From assembly GCA_009746045.1 (NCBI GenBank), contig RPFO01000359.1, forward strand, positions 1,659,491 through 1,696,990: 37,500 bases of DNA, given 5' to 3'. The translations under genes and the position numbers were made by a program. This DNA comes from Mesostigma viride. Taxonomy: Eukaryota > Streptophyta > Mesostigmatophyceae > Mesostigmatales > Mesostigmataceae. Positions 26,876-37,500 of this stretch are shown in pieces. Under the pieces are notes generated by a model, which saw nothing but the letters and a program-made list of their open reading frames with translations, had not been told where the DNA came from and did not search any database. Every line of letters begins with the position of its first letter. The stretch's first letter is position 1.

Positions 26876-27420
26876 CTCGACCCAGTTATAGATAATGATA
26901 TGTGATGCAGTCGACGTGCTTATGCCTTAACACGTGGTGTTTTTCAGCTACCACGTGTGTTATTCATAGATAATTATTTATATATGTGAAAGCGCAGGAT
27001 GCAGCGGCTTGGCCAGGCCGGCGTAGCCATCGTCGATGTACCGCCCAGCAGAACGCATTCCAAGAGAATAATGCTTAATTTTGCTTACGAAGTTTGCTTT
27101 GTGTGACTTTGTGAATTTGCCTTTTGGACTACGGGGGGCTTGCAGATGTACCACCCGCTGGACACTAGCTAGGTTGTCTGCTTGTCCTCAATCACCCATC
27201 GCCATCACCGTCCATTCCAATTGAACATTTATGCGTTCTGTGACGCAATCAAGCCTTTTGTATGCCATTGATGACACCCAAAAATCTTTTCACAAAGTCG
27301 TGTCATCAAAATAAATAAATAGTAGCATAAAGTTTATGTCAGTGGCAACTGGCTTGCCCTAAGGCCTAAGCAGTTCACGATGAGAGTTTCTGCCCCCCAC
27401 CTGCTGTGTGCAATCACGGC
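26876..27420. other. AT-rich intergenic sequence
   Basis: No gene or repeat family recognised. It includes short inverted CACGTGGTG/CACGTGTG elements near 26,930-26,960. Confidence 0.5.
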
Positions 27421-27421
27421 C

Positions 27422-27426
27422 TTACA
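27422..27426 (-). terminator. Possible TGTAA poly(A) signal
   Basis: TGTAA on the minus strand (TTACA on +), about 220 nt after the stop of the giant minus-strand gene. TGTAA is the usual poly(A) signal of chlorophyte algae. The motif is short, so the assignment is weak. Confidence 0.35.
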
Positions 27427-27646
27427 AAGCTCTTCAATCCTGAGAGTCTCCTGTGCTCCCTAGCAGCCAGGCCCACAGCCTTCCCGGGCCAGCTCTCCAA
27501 TGGGACCGCACATGCCTAACTAATTGGCGTAAAGTGTCCATAGAATCAAAGGCAAATAGGTAAAGAGGGACATAATATCCCCTCCTAGGAGGGACATAAT
27601 GTCCCCTCCTCTCGTCGTGCATGCCCCGTCAAGGTTAACACCGGCA

Positions 27647-30600
27647 TCAAGTCAACGGCACCAAAGCCAGGCGGTTCCACAACTCGGCGCGCCGTTTCTT
27701 GAACGCCAGCTCGCTGCTATCCCCCGCAGCACCACCAGCCGTGTATGGCCGCGCCACTGGCACCGATGCCCCTGCGAGGGCCGATGGCGCCACCAGGCGG
27801 TCCACGACGCCCAGTCCCCCCAACCCTTCATACCCTGCACTCAACCCCCCAAGTCCTGCCATCATTGGGACATCGGCTGCCATTGATGGCCACGGAGCGC
27901 CTGCATTCCAACCACCCCTAGGTTTCCAGTCTCGCACCCCTGCCCTGGCGCCAGCCTCATGGGACGCAAGACCAGATCGGCCATCGCCCATCAAACCCTC
28001 CTGTCCTTCCCAAGCAGAGCCGACACCCCAGGCGGAAACCCCGGCGCCCAACTTTGCCACCCCCTGCTTCATTTCTGGCGAGAAAGGGGCCATCAGGCTG
28101 GGCCAATCCGGCTTGAGGGCCTCTGGGTTCATCAATGACGCGAGCCCTGGCCTCTCCGCCCCCCCCCAGTCCACCCCCCCTTGACCCGAGGCGTTCCTGG
28201 TCGCCATGTAGACATGCGAGGATACTCCGGCCTCCGAGACTGGGCGGATGGATGCCAGCGCTTGGCCGCGCCGTTGTGGCAGGCCACCCCTCTGTTGTTG
28301 CCCCCCCCATCGCGCAGAATCCGGGGATTCTCCTGTGTGCCGCCACCTGTCATCTGCCCACCGGACCCCGGCCCCTCCACCGCCGCCCCTTTCAGAGATA
28401 CCGGTATCTGCAGAGGTCATCCAAACGGCCACGCCGCGCCCTGGCAATGCGCCACCTGGCACTGTGGGTTTGTCATTGCCTTGCAAGGCCGTGATGCTGG
28501 CACCCGGCCCGGCCAGCGACTCCCCCCAAGCCACGTACCTGCCCCCGAGCGGGGAGGACGCCAGGACCTGGCCCCACGTGATACCCTCCCAACGCGACTT
28601 GGCCTTGGGAACGTTGCCAGGGGCCTGGGATGCCACGCGGCCCCGATCATCACCGCTGGCGGTGTTTGATGCGTTTGGTGCAAGGTTTGGCACTTGACTT
28701 TTATTTTGGTTTGGGGCGGAGCTGTGCTGGGTGGCATTAGACACATCCCGTGCGCCGCGCGATCCGTCTCCTCCGGCATTGAAAGAACCATCGACCCCGA
28801 ACCTGTTCCCTGCACTCGAAGCAATACCGAGGGTAGGGGCGTCGCCGTCCACACCGACCGGACCCGTCTCAGGTACACCCCCACCATCCCTGCCCTTGAA
28901 GCCTCTTCCGTCACGACCAACGCCCTTGAAACCCACCATAAGCTGATAGTTGTCGTCGAGACCCCCATCGGGGCCATACTCCTCAAAAATCCCACCGTCA
29001 TGCCCATTGGCGGCACTGCTGGCATGCGGCACCCCCCATGCGGCCCTGGGGGGGGGCCCTGTGGACCCCCCGCCAGGCCCATTAGCAGCGGACCAGACGC
29101 CAGAACTCCCGCTCCCATCCCCGACCCTCGCTACCTCTCCCTCATCCCCTGGTGGACCCCCATCCCTGGCCTTGGCTGGCCCCGCACCGTCAGGCAGACT
29201 AGTAGAAGACATCAGGCCCACGCCTGGCCTGACGGGACCCGAGGAGGAAGAGCCACCGGGGACGTGCGGCTGTAGTAATGCCGCCGCCGCCACCGCCACG
29301 GCCACCATGGCGCTCGCTGCACTGAACGAGACGGCTTCCGGCATGCCGTCTTGAATCGCGGCACTGGAAGTGCGCGCGCCGGAATTAGAGCTCTGAGCAG
29401 GACCTCGCAGCAGCGAGGCCGACCGATGGGAAGGCGAGCTGGCATGAGCGCTATCTGCCGCTGTGCTGTCCGACGCACGCTTGCGCGTGGAACCTTGGGT
29501 CTCGAGTCGACCCGTCTGCTTCTTCTTCTTCTTGCTGTTGCTGCCTGTCGGGGCGCCGGCCAAGGGGCCAAAGGTGGTGCTGGTGTTCCTGCTGCTGGCA
29601 CCGCCGGCGGATCCCTGAAGCGCGTGAAGGTTTGGTGAGAAGGTCGCGTCGCGGCGGTCATCGCCGCGGGACGCGCTGAGGGCGGACAGGTTGAGGGTGG
29701 ATGGGAGGGTGAGGCTGGCATCTGCCACTCCAGGGACACTGCCAGTACTATTCTTGTTCTTCTTGCGGTGGGTGGTTGTGGTGGTGATGGTGTCTCCTTC
29801 CTTGGGCAGCAGTGCGAGCTTGCTGCGGAGCTGCACTTGACAAGCGTCAGGAGTAGCACATGGCGACAAGCGTCAGGAGTAGAACATAGCGACAAGCGTC
29901 AGGGGTGGAACACGGTGACAAGCGTCAGGGGTGGAACATGGTGACAAGCTCCAAGGGTAGAACATGGCGACAAGTGTCATGGGTAGAACATGGTGAGAAG
30001 TGTCAGGGGTAGAACATGGCGTCAAGCGTCAGGGGTAGAACATGGCGTCAAGCGTCAGGGGTGGGACATGGTGTCAAAGGTGATGATGAGACGGCATGCA
30101 CGGGTTTCTGGGATATATGACGATGCACACGGCTTCGGGACAGGCAGCGTGTAATATGCATGTGCGCTGCACCAATACGGAGGTAAAGGTGGAGCAGCGT
30201 GCGCAGATGTTTGTGGAGGTGGGCGGGGTAAACAAGGAATCGTGGAGGGACGAGTAAGCGCATGGGCCGGGATAAGAGGGTTGATGGGCGACACTTGAAA
30301 AAAAAAGGTCTTGCTCTGCATTGGAAAAGTGGGCACTCGTAAAGACATACACCATGGTCACTTAACATGACTCATAGAACCTAGCTGCTGGAAGTCATGG
30401 TGGTGCAGGTGCACCTCAGTTGTGCTCCCCGAGTAGGTGGCAGTTTACACCCACCACCTGCAGGTAGTCGCCTAGAATGTATTAAAAGCCATATGCCCCT
30501 TCTCAGGGATATGTGTTACATATCCTCCCCACGGAGGTATGTTCTTAATCAATCAATCAATCAATAGAACCTAGCGTGACCTCAACAATCAGACCCTAGG

Positions 30601-33600
30601 GTTACTCTGTCGGCCTTGGCGGTCAAGGAGCCTATGATTCAAGTTTACCCCCTCCCCCCCCCCCAAGCTAAGCAAGGTGTCACCGAGCATGGCTGCAACA
30701 TCTCACGTGCGATGGCTACCTTGTCGGTCTTGGCGGTAAGAACAGCACGCTAATCACGTCTACGACCCCCCCCAGCTGCTACAAGGGCGGTCACATCTCG
30801 TCAACGGAGCTCATATCCCACCGTCCCACTGGTTGGACGGGGGTGCCTCCGGTACTTCAGAGTTTGCGTCAATGTTGTACCGCTTGCGCAGCCCGCGTCA
30901 AAACAGTGCCTTACCCCTAGAATGCATACCCCCCCCCCTAAAAAACTCAGCAGATAGGGTTCCCGTGCCTTACCCATCCACTGCGCCTCAACGCCTCTCG
31001 GGGAGAACCTGATTTCGATTGGCATTTCACACTCTTGCATCAGTCATTATACGTGACTGCTCCGAGTTTGATTGGTGTTTCACCCCTTGCGTTACCTTGT
31101 CAGCCTTGGCGAGCAGAAGAGCATACTATCCAAATCTACAACCTCCCCAGCTTGGGGTACCTTGTTGACATCAACATCGAAGATGCGAGCGTTACCTTGT
31201 CGGCCTTGGCGGTCTGCGCGCCCAGCATTTGCTTCATGTCACGGAGCTGGGAACGCAGCTCGCCCCTGGTGAGGGAGTCGCAAAGAGGGAATTAATGAAG
31301 GCGAGGGAATCACAACGAGGAGGTTACATAGGGTATACATTCAAACATGATATTGATGCGACTAGCCTAGCGCATAGGGAAGAAATGAACAGTACACATG
31401 AACCAATATTATAAGTTGGCTGGACCCGCGGGGCAGGCGGCGTGCCATGCCAAAAACACGGGGAGGGAGTGAACATGACACAAATGACGACCAGGCACAT
31501 GAAGCTAGTAGACAGGTAGTACTATTTACGCTAACGTCACGGAGAAATGTCTACTAATCATGAGAGTACAGATCCGATTACTAGATTCCTTAGAAACGAC
31601 ATATAGAACAAACAACACAATGGTTACAACAAAGAAAGGTCGCCAACAAAGCATGACCACCTAAACCTCACTACCCCACCGCACCTAGCTGAGCAGCATG
31701 TTCAACAAACACAGTCAATGATGAGAAAGCAAAGAGGCCTCCCCCACCCCCCACCCTTAATGACCCTCACCTGAGCCCCGTGAGCTTCCTCACACACGCA
31801 TGGCTTCCATGCGTCACAAACACAGTTAACAAGAAGAGACCTAAACGGTCTCCCTGCTTCACGACCTGCGACAAGTAAATAAAAAGCCCACCCCTTCATG
31901 AGCCGCACCTGAGCCGCATGCTTACTAAACAAAGTAAACCATTAGAAAAGCAAGCAAGCTTATATTAGGAAAAGGTCAACGCAGCAACCATTGTTGTTGT
32001 GCCCACTTCTTCATGACAGGCAGAATGCCCCTTATCCGCGCCTTGAAAACCGTCATCGCACCCTTGACCAAACACAGCCACTCTCGCCCCCTTCCCAAAT
32101 AGCCACCACACCTGAGCCGTGAGCCCTCGCTCACACGCCCCGCAAACACCGTCAACGAGAAGAGAGCAAAAGTGACCCCCCCACACTCCCCACTCCCCCA
32201 AACTTTAGCGACCCTATTGCCCTCACCGGAGCCGCATGAGTTTGCTCACGCGCGCCGCTTTCTTCTGGTGCGCCCACGCGCGCGCAGCCGCCTCCGCTTC
32301 AGCAATGCTGGCCTTCATGCGGGCCACGCGCGTCGACAAGAACGTGACCTCCCCTTCCAACGAATGCAGCAGCTCGTCATCCACGCCGCCCCCGATGAGG
32401 CTGCCACTGGTGCCCAGACCACTGCGGTCGCCGCTGCCTCCCATGTAGCCATCCATCCCAGTCCCATTCATGGCCAGGCCACTGGCGGCACCTCCCGCCC
32501 CGATGCCCACCTCGCTCCCATCCGATAACCCCCCCGACAGTTGACCCCCCGCGTGGGTAGTTCCTATCACCGCGCCACTGATCATGCCACCCACCATGGC
32601 ACCCATTTTGCCACCCAACATGCCAGCCGTCGTGCCGCCTGGCCCACCGGCATGAGGAAGCCTGTGTGAGACCCCCCCCCAACGGACCGCTGCCGGAGCA
32701 GTGAGCTCAGCAGTGCCAGCTCGCTTGCATCACCGTCCCCATCCTCCTCATCGCCCTCGGCTTCCGCCAGATCGCCCTCGCTCAAGTCCTGCATCGCACG
32801 CGCCAAGTACTCCTCGTCGTTGCAGCCCATGTCAAACTCGTCATCGTCGTCATCATCGTCATCGTCATCACCGCCTATGGCAGCGCTCCTCCCAGCCCCC
32901 GAATCCTTACCCACCGCCCCGCTGGATGGACGATCTTTCATGCTTGCCCCCTTGACCCCACCTCCGGAATTCATAACCCTGATCAGGGATACCTCGGATG
33001 CATCCGCGGTCAGCGTGCCCATCGCCTTGCCCTCCTCCCCGCCCATACTCCTGCCATCTGCACCGCCCCCATCCTTCCCACCGCTGCCCGACAGCACACC
33101 CTCGCCACCCCCACCCTGTCCTTGCGCCCCACCTTGTCCTTGCGCCCCACCCCCGAGCGCGGCCTTGCGACGTTCCTCGAGACTCCACCACGGAACGGTG
33201 GCTGTCCCCGTGGCCACGGAGGTTCCGACAACTGCACTACTGCCAGCAGCCGCACCACCAGCAGTGCCAGCAGCAGCATTAGCGTCACCACCACCAGCAA
33301 TCCCCGCATCAGTAGAACTGCCAGAAGGTAGGATGGAATCGGCACCAGAAGCCGGCAGAGTGGGCTGACCACCGCCGCCCCCACTGGCATCTGCCCCCAT
33401 CCTCGCCTCCTCCTCATCCGCCCGCTCCCACCACGGCCTTGCCTCCCCTGCCGCCGCAGCTGCCACGTTGGTGTCGGTATTGCCGGCATTTCCTGCTCCT
33501 TCTGGCCCCTCTTTGCCACCATCTCCACTGGGCCCTCGTCGCGTCTTGTCGTCCCCTGGTTCGCATCCACTAGAGAACAGCCGCTGAGGGGCCATGACCC

Positions 33601-36600
33601 CATCGCCCATACCATCATCAAGATTACTATCATTGGGACCGGGTGCTAGGCCCGACTTGCCGGCAGAGGATAGCAGCTTGCCGGCGGTGCCCCCCGACTT
33701 GCTGGCAGGGAGGAACGACGGCGACGGCGACGCACCCACAAAGAGCAGCTCCAGGTCGCCCACGGGCGACGCCGTCACCGCGCTATAATTAGTGCCGCTG
33801 TTCGCGGTCCCTGCCAATGGGGAGCGAGGGATTCCGCCCCATTTGTTGCCACCAACATCCGCCCCACCGCCAGGGCTGGCCACGGTGCCTCCTCCTGCTC
33901 CTGATAATGCTAGCATCCCTCCCCCACTGGACATGATCGCGGCAGCCCTCGCGCGTATCAGCCGGTCCTCGAGCACGCGCTCGAGCTCGCGTTCTTTCTC
34001 CCTGGCAGCGCTCTCCGCGTGCGCCAGCTTTACTTCCAGCTCGGCTCGCGCCTTGGCCTCGCGGCCAAGCTCGGCGCGCACGGCCGCCTCGATCTCTACG
34101 CGCATGGCAGCAGCTTGCGCCGCGCGGGCCTCGGCCTCCGCTCGCGCTTGCACCTGGCGAGGGGGGGGGGGCGGGGAGATGGAAATGGCTATTTGTTAAG
34201 TTGATAGCATGCTCATCCATCATGTTCTCTGGGTAAGATGACAGCATGCTCACAGCCTCACCAATGCCTAGCTACATTGCCCCCCAACACCACCTCGGCC
34301 TACCCTGCCCCGCTACTCGCTCCCGCAACACCCACCTCAGCTAGTTCGTCCCAGTACCTTGCCCCCCAACACCCATTTCGGCGCTCGCTTTGACTTAATT
34401 GACAAATAAGAAGCAATCTTCGCTACCCCAACGGCCCTATCAATCACTGCCACCGGAGGAGAAGCCACAGAATGCCCTTCTCACTTAAGTCACCTGATGA
34501 GAAGCCACCCAACCCGCCGTCCAGCACCAACGTCAACTAATTCGTCCTGCTAATTCTTCCCCCACCACACACCTCGGCGCTCGCCTTGACCTCTGCCGCG
34601 ACCCGCGCCTGCGCCTCGGCCGCCGCCCTCGCCTCCGCCCTCTCCTTGGCCTCCCTCTCCTCAGCGAGCCGCGCCGCCACGTCCGCCCGAGCGACCGCCT
34701 CCATCTCCCCCCGCACCTTTGCCTCCATCTCAGCCCTCAGCCTGGCCGCCGCCTCCGCCGCCTCCGCCGCCGCCCGCGCCCTCTTTTCGTCCTGGCTCGC
34801 TCTGGCCGCCTCGGTGGCCACCCTGGCCGCCTCCTCGGCAGCTCTCGCGGCCGCAACTGCCTTGGATTCCGCGGCCGCCGCCCGCGCCTCGGCCTCCCGG
34901 ACCCTTGCCGCGGATTCCTCGGCCAGCCGGGCGCTCAGGTCCGCCCTTGCACTGTCGGCCGCTATGCCGGGCCCCGTCCCGGCTGCCATCGCGAGCTGCA
35001 TGAGGCCTGGCGACCCGGCCAAGGGGGCCATCCCCGTGGCTGTCGCCGCAGTGACGTGAGTCAGCATAGGGGAGCCGGGGTCTGCCAGGCCAAGGCCCAC
35101 ACCAGCCTCACCACCTGCCCGTGCTTGGCTGTACGGAGCCCCTTGCCCGGCCCTGTGGGCCCCTGGCGCCGTCGCCGCTGTCGCCCCTTCACGGGATCCT
35201 GCCGCCGATGGCTGCGCTCCCCCCGTCACGATGTTACTAGCAGCCGCCAACGAGGGTCCTGTGCCACTGGCAGCGGCAACGGGCGCACCCAGGAGCCATG
35301 ACCCGCTGCTGGGGACACTGCCACTTGGGGCCTGCCCCTGCTGCCCCTTGCCACCAGCACCCGTCACATTACTGTGGGTCATACTACCGGTCAAACCGGC
35401 ACCCGGCGGTGGTCTGCTCTGGTCATCCGTGGCAACAGCAACCGCCGCCGGTGTTGCTTGCGACCGACTGGAGGCAGCGGGACCTGCCAAGCTGACACTG
35501 GTGTCGGCATCCCTACCGGCCGTCACACTCGCCGATACACTGCTAGCGCTGTCGACGCTGGCCATCAAGGGGTAATCCCCACCGCTGGCCATCATGGGAT
35601 GACCACGACCACTGGCATTCGTCACCAGATTGCCGGCAGCCATCCCCGCGCTGGCATCCCCGCCACTGTGGCTACCGGCGGCCGACCGAGCCACACTAGA
35701 GGCAGCACTCGGGACAGTGCCACCACCTTGGACAGCGCCGCTAACGGGGGCGGCACTACTAGCAGAAGCTGGGCCACCGCTCTGTGCCGCCAGGCCCGAC
35801 AGCCGCCTCTCGGCCGCCTCGGCCGCGCGCTTGCGAGCAATGTCCTTGGGCGGCGTGGGCGTCTTGGGAGTGCTCGGCCGACTCGACGATCCCCCGCCAA
35901 GCTTGACCCCTCCCTTGCCATTCGCCGCCTCCCCTCTCGCCCCTTCCCCTCGCCCACCGTCTCCCTTCGCACCATCCCCTCTGGCACTCCCCTGCCCGCC
36001 TCGTGCGCCGTCCCCTCCTGCCCCTCCCTCCCCGTCTCGTGCTCCCCTCCCGGCACCGGAGGCACCCCCCGCGGAACGATCACCGAGCCCTTCTGTCTGT
36101 ATACGCAGCCGGAAGCCACCCGATGCGGTAACCGTCGGCACGGCCTGTCCCTGGGACCCTGAACCCAGGAATTTGGAACGGCCTTCCTCGTCGCCCTCTG
36201 GCCGGCTCTCGCCCCAGTCGTCACGCACGGCGCGCCACCCCTGCGCCTTGGACACTCCCGCTGGACCGCCTCTCCCCTGGCCACGGCCATCATCCTTGTC
36301 CCGCAGCGATGATGCCCGCGTGGCCGGCCCCCACTCCTCGTCGGATTCGCTGACCCCCCGCGTGCGCCGGCGTCCCCGTCTCTGTAAACCCTCCTCCCCA
36401 TTATCACCATCATCGCGATCACGGGACCTTCCCCCTTGGGAATCCTCGTCCTCATCCCGGCGAAACCGCCGCCCCCCTTGAGAGCCCTCACTGTCATCGT
36501 CATCATCATCCCGCGCATCGGAGAATGGGGATACCGGCGTGGCCGACCGCACGTCCGAACCCGACCACGTCACCGAGCCGGACTGCCGCACATCCCTCCG

Positions 36601-37500
36601 CTGACTACTCCCGCTGTCACGTTCGTGCTTTCCCGGACTCGCCTCCTCCTCCTCCTCCTCCTCCTCAGCCTCAGCCTCGGTCCCCCAAGCATCATTTCCC
36701 CGTCCCTCCTCCTCCTCCTCGTTCACCTCGGTGCCCCAGCCGCTCTCATCGTCATTAACCCCCCGACTTGCCCCCTCGTCCATGCTCGAACGCACCCTGT
36801 TGTCCTCGCTGGACCGGGACGGCGACGGCGACCGGCTGCGCGCCCGCCCGCCCTTGACCGGCTCCTCGCGCACCTGCACGGCCACCGAGCTCCCCCACGA
36901 GGACGAGGACTGGTGACTGGGGGAACGGGCGGGGGATGGGGACTGGGACCTTGCGGGCGGCGACCGCGACCGTTCACGAGTAACCACCTGGGATCCATCC
37001 TGGGAGTCGCCCCAAGAGCCGGAGGCTCGTTCCTGGGAACGAGACGCCGATGCCGTGCCCGTGTGCGTGTGTGAGGGCGCATGGGAATGGGGGGGAGATG
37101 GGGTCCTAGACCTAGACCTAGACCTAGACCTAGACAGGGACCGGGACCTGGAACGGGAACGGGATTGCGAACGGGACCAAGAGCCCGAATGCGAGGGAGA
37201 CCGGTGCGAGCGGGCGCGCTGGCTCCCACCCCCCCGATGCGAGTGCGAGTACTGCGACTGCGACCCGCCACGTGGCGAGTGCTGCGAGCTGCGCCGGGAT
37301 GGCGACCGAGTATGCCGCGACCAGCGCGGCGAATCCCTGTCTCTGCCTCTGTCCCTGTCCCTGTCCTTGTCCCTGTCCCTGTGTTGCCGCGAATCTTGTG
37401 AACGGGACCTCACGCTGCTGCGCCGGCTACGGTGCGTCCCTGACCGAGCGAGCGACCCAGCGATGGGGCTGTGGGGGTGGCCGTCAAGAGACCGAGGAGA
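27647..37500 (-). CDS. Giant SR-rich / acidic / coiled-coil protein gene (5' end outside window)
   Basis: Four minus-strand exons joined by phase: >37,500-34,573 (donor GAG-GTGTGT, phase 0); 34,153-32,227 (donor CTCCG-GTGAGG, phase 2); 31,265-31,196 (CAG-GGGCGAG to GACAAG-GTAACG, phase 2 in, phase 0 out); 29,830-27,647 (GTGCAG-CTCCGC, stop TGA). The product exceeds 2,300 aa. In order: an RS/SR-repeat N-terminus, acidic runs (EEEEEGRGND; EEEEEEEEAS), RD and Gly-rich segments, an FRLRIQTEG segment, Ser/Ala/Gly linkers, a long Ala/Glu/Arg coiled coil crossing the first junction (ARVAAEVKASAE / VQARAEAEARAAQ), two PWW-E motifs, a poly-Asp run, a second coiled coil (LLHSLEGEVTFLSTRVARMK), and a Gly/Ser-rich C-terminal exon with Lys-rich patches. 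It looks like a nuclear RNA-processing or scaffold protein; no enzyme domain is seen. Exon 2 needs one extra base at a C9 tract (32,672-32,680). Confidence 0.7.
29840..30073 (-). repeat. 26-bp minisatellite next to a splice acceptor
   Basis: Nine units of 26 bp (+ strand ACAAGCGTCAGGGGTAGAAC plus ATGGCG). On the minus (sense) strand each unit reads TACCCCTGACGCTTGTC, containing CTGAC, a branch-point-like sequence. The array ends 9 bp before the GTGCAG acceptor of the last exon of the giant gene. Confidence 0.93.
30386..30563 (+). mobile_element. Short retroposon (family B), 178 bp, (AATC)n tail
   Basis: Flanked by a perfect 12-bp duplication ATAGAACCTAGC (30,374-30,385 and 30,564-30,575). 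The body has CATGGTGGTGCAGGTGCACC, AGAATGTATTAAAAGCCATA, and a tail TTAATCAATCAATCAATCA. It is homologous to the split element at 14.8-17.5 kb and lies in the last intron of the giant gene, in opposite orientation to that gene. Confidence 0.92.
30601..31200 (-). repeat. Extra copies of an exon 3' end plus donor within the intron
   Basis: The exon tail GCCAAGGCCGACAAG-GTAAC (31,196 and upstream on minus) recurs in decayed form at about 31,091-31,110 (CGCCAAGGCTGACAAG-GTAAC), 30,716-30,737 (ACCGCCAAGACCGACAAG-GTAG) and 30,601-30,622 (CCGCCAAGGCCGACAGAG-TAAC). The two at 31,1 and 30,7 kb retain a GT donor, so they could be unannotated or decayed exon ends. Confidence 0.75.
31740..32245 (-). repeat. 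Tandem decayed copies of the exon-2 donor region
   Basis: Four units. On the sense strand each has ..CGGCTC(A/C)G-GTG.. followed after about 60-100 nt by (AG)TCTCTTCTCGTTGACGGTGT-like sequence: the true exon 2 end at 32,227 and copies at about 32,107-32,126, 31,906-31,920 and 31,763-31,785. Three copies keep a donor-like CAG-GTG. Confidence 0.65.
32672..32680 (-). other. C9 tract at a reading-frame break
   Basis: Upstream frame ...LLSSLLRQRSVGGG and downstream frame VSHRLPHAGGPGGTTAGM are both open and low-complexity-compatible. They join if the G9 run on the sense strand had ten G's. Confidence 0.6.
34154..34572 (-). other. Intron 1 (visible) of the giant gene
   Basis: GTGTGTGGTGGG...CCCCTCGCCAG, 419 bp, phase 0 on both sides. 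The coiled-coil heptads continue across the junction. No repeat family seen. Confidence 0.75.
37099..37140 (-). repeat. (CCTAGA)n hexamer run encoding Arg-Ser repeats
   Basis: About five to six CCTAGA units on the + strand, reading as SRSRSR on the sense strand. Further Arg-Asp repeats come from a CCCTGT/CTGTCC run at about 37,335-37,383. Confidence 0.85.

Noticed and set aside
35374-36518. Plus-strand ORFs of 262 and 283 aa and a 298-aa minus ORF within the 34.5-37.5 kb exon
   Set aside because: GC-rich overlap shadows of the SR/coiled-coil exon, which has the coherent composition and splice sites.

Overview
The window is nuclear DNA of a eukaryote with GT-AG introns, most likely a green alga. 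The evidence for that is an EGF-exostosin (GT47-type) gene, GC-rich low-complexity proteins, L1-like retrotransposons with tetranucleotide tails, and abundant microsatellites. The taxon is inferred from architecture only. No rRNA, tRNA, prokaryotic operon or CRISPR array was seen.

Left block (about 1-12,000). After a 480-bp (CCCTCT)n/(CT)n microsatellite come six same-strand genes: five small single-ORF genes (74, 251, 66, ~288 and 244 aa; one MYND zinc-finger protein and two with a small C/H knuckle), then one long gene (4,685-11,700) reconstructed as eight exons. None beyond the zinc fingers is recognised. The block is studded with about 21 copies of a 20-bp imperfect-palindrome motif (consensus TTGCGMCNNNNGKCGTTTCT). 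It occurs in an upstream array, between genes, and inside four introns of the long gene, but never in an exon and not from 12 kb onward. Several start codons directly follow a splice-acceptor-like ...GCAG, four of them preceded by GTATGT/GTATCA 19-36 nt upstream. This motif system is the best candidate for something undescribed.

Middle block (about 12,000-18,000 and 23,700-26,900) is a retrotransposon graveyard: a C-terminal LINE ORF2 scrap, a frameshifted LINE ORF1, and a three-level nest (a retroposon split by a LINE that is itself split by a second LINE). Target-site duplications resolve most insertions. Another degenerate LINE at 24.4-26.9 kb has a 1.2-kb (CCCAT)n array inside its 3' UTR, apparently expanded from a short CCATCCC sequence of that UTR.

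Right block, minus strand. An EGF/exostosin glycosyltransferase gene occupies 18,062-21,841 (signal-peptide exon plus main exon; at least one connecting exon is unresolved). A very large nuclear-type gene runs from the right window edge down to 27,647, reconstructed as four phase-compatible exons encoding an SR-rich, acidic, Gly/Ser-rich and coiled-coil protein of more than 2,300 aa. Its introns carry a 26-bp minisatellite abutting an acceptor, tandem copies of its own donor regions, and a small retroposon with a perfect 12-bp TSD.

Three reading frames break at G7-G9 tracts, each repaired by one extra G, which suggests homopolymer under-calling rather than real pseudogenes.
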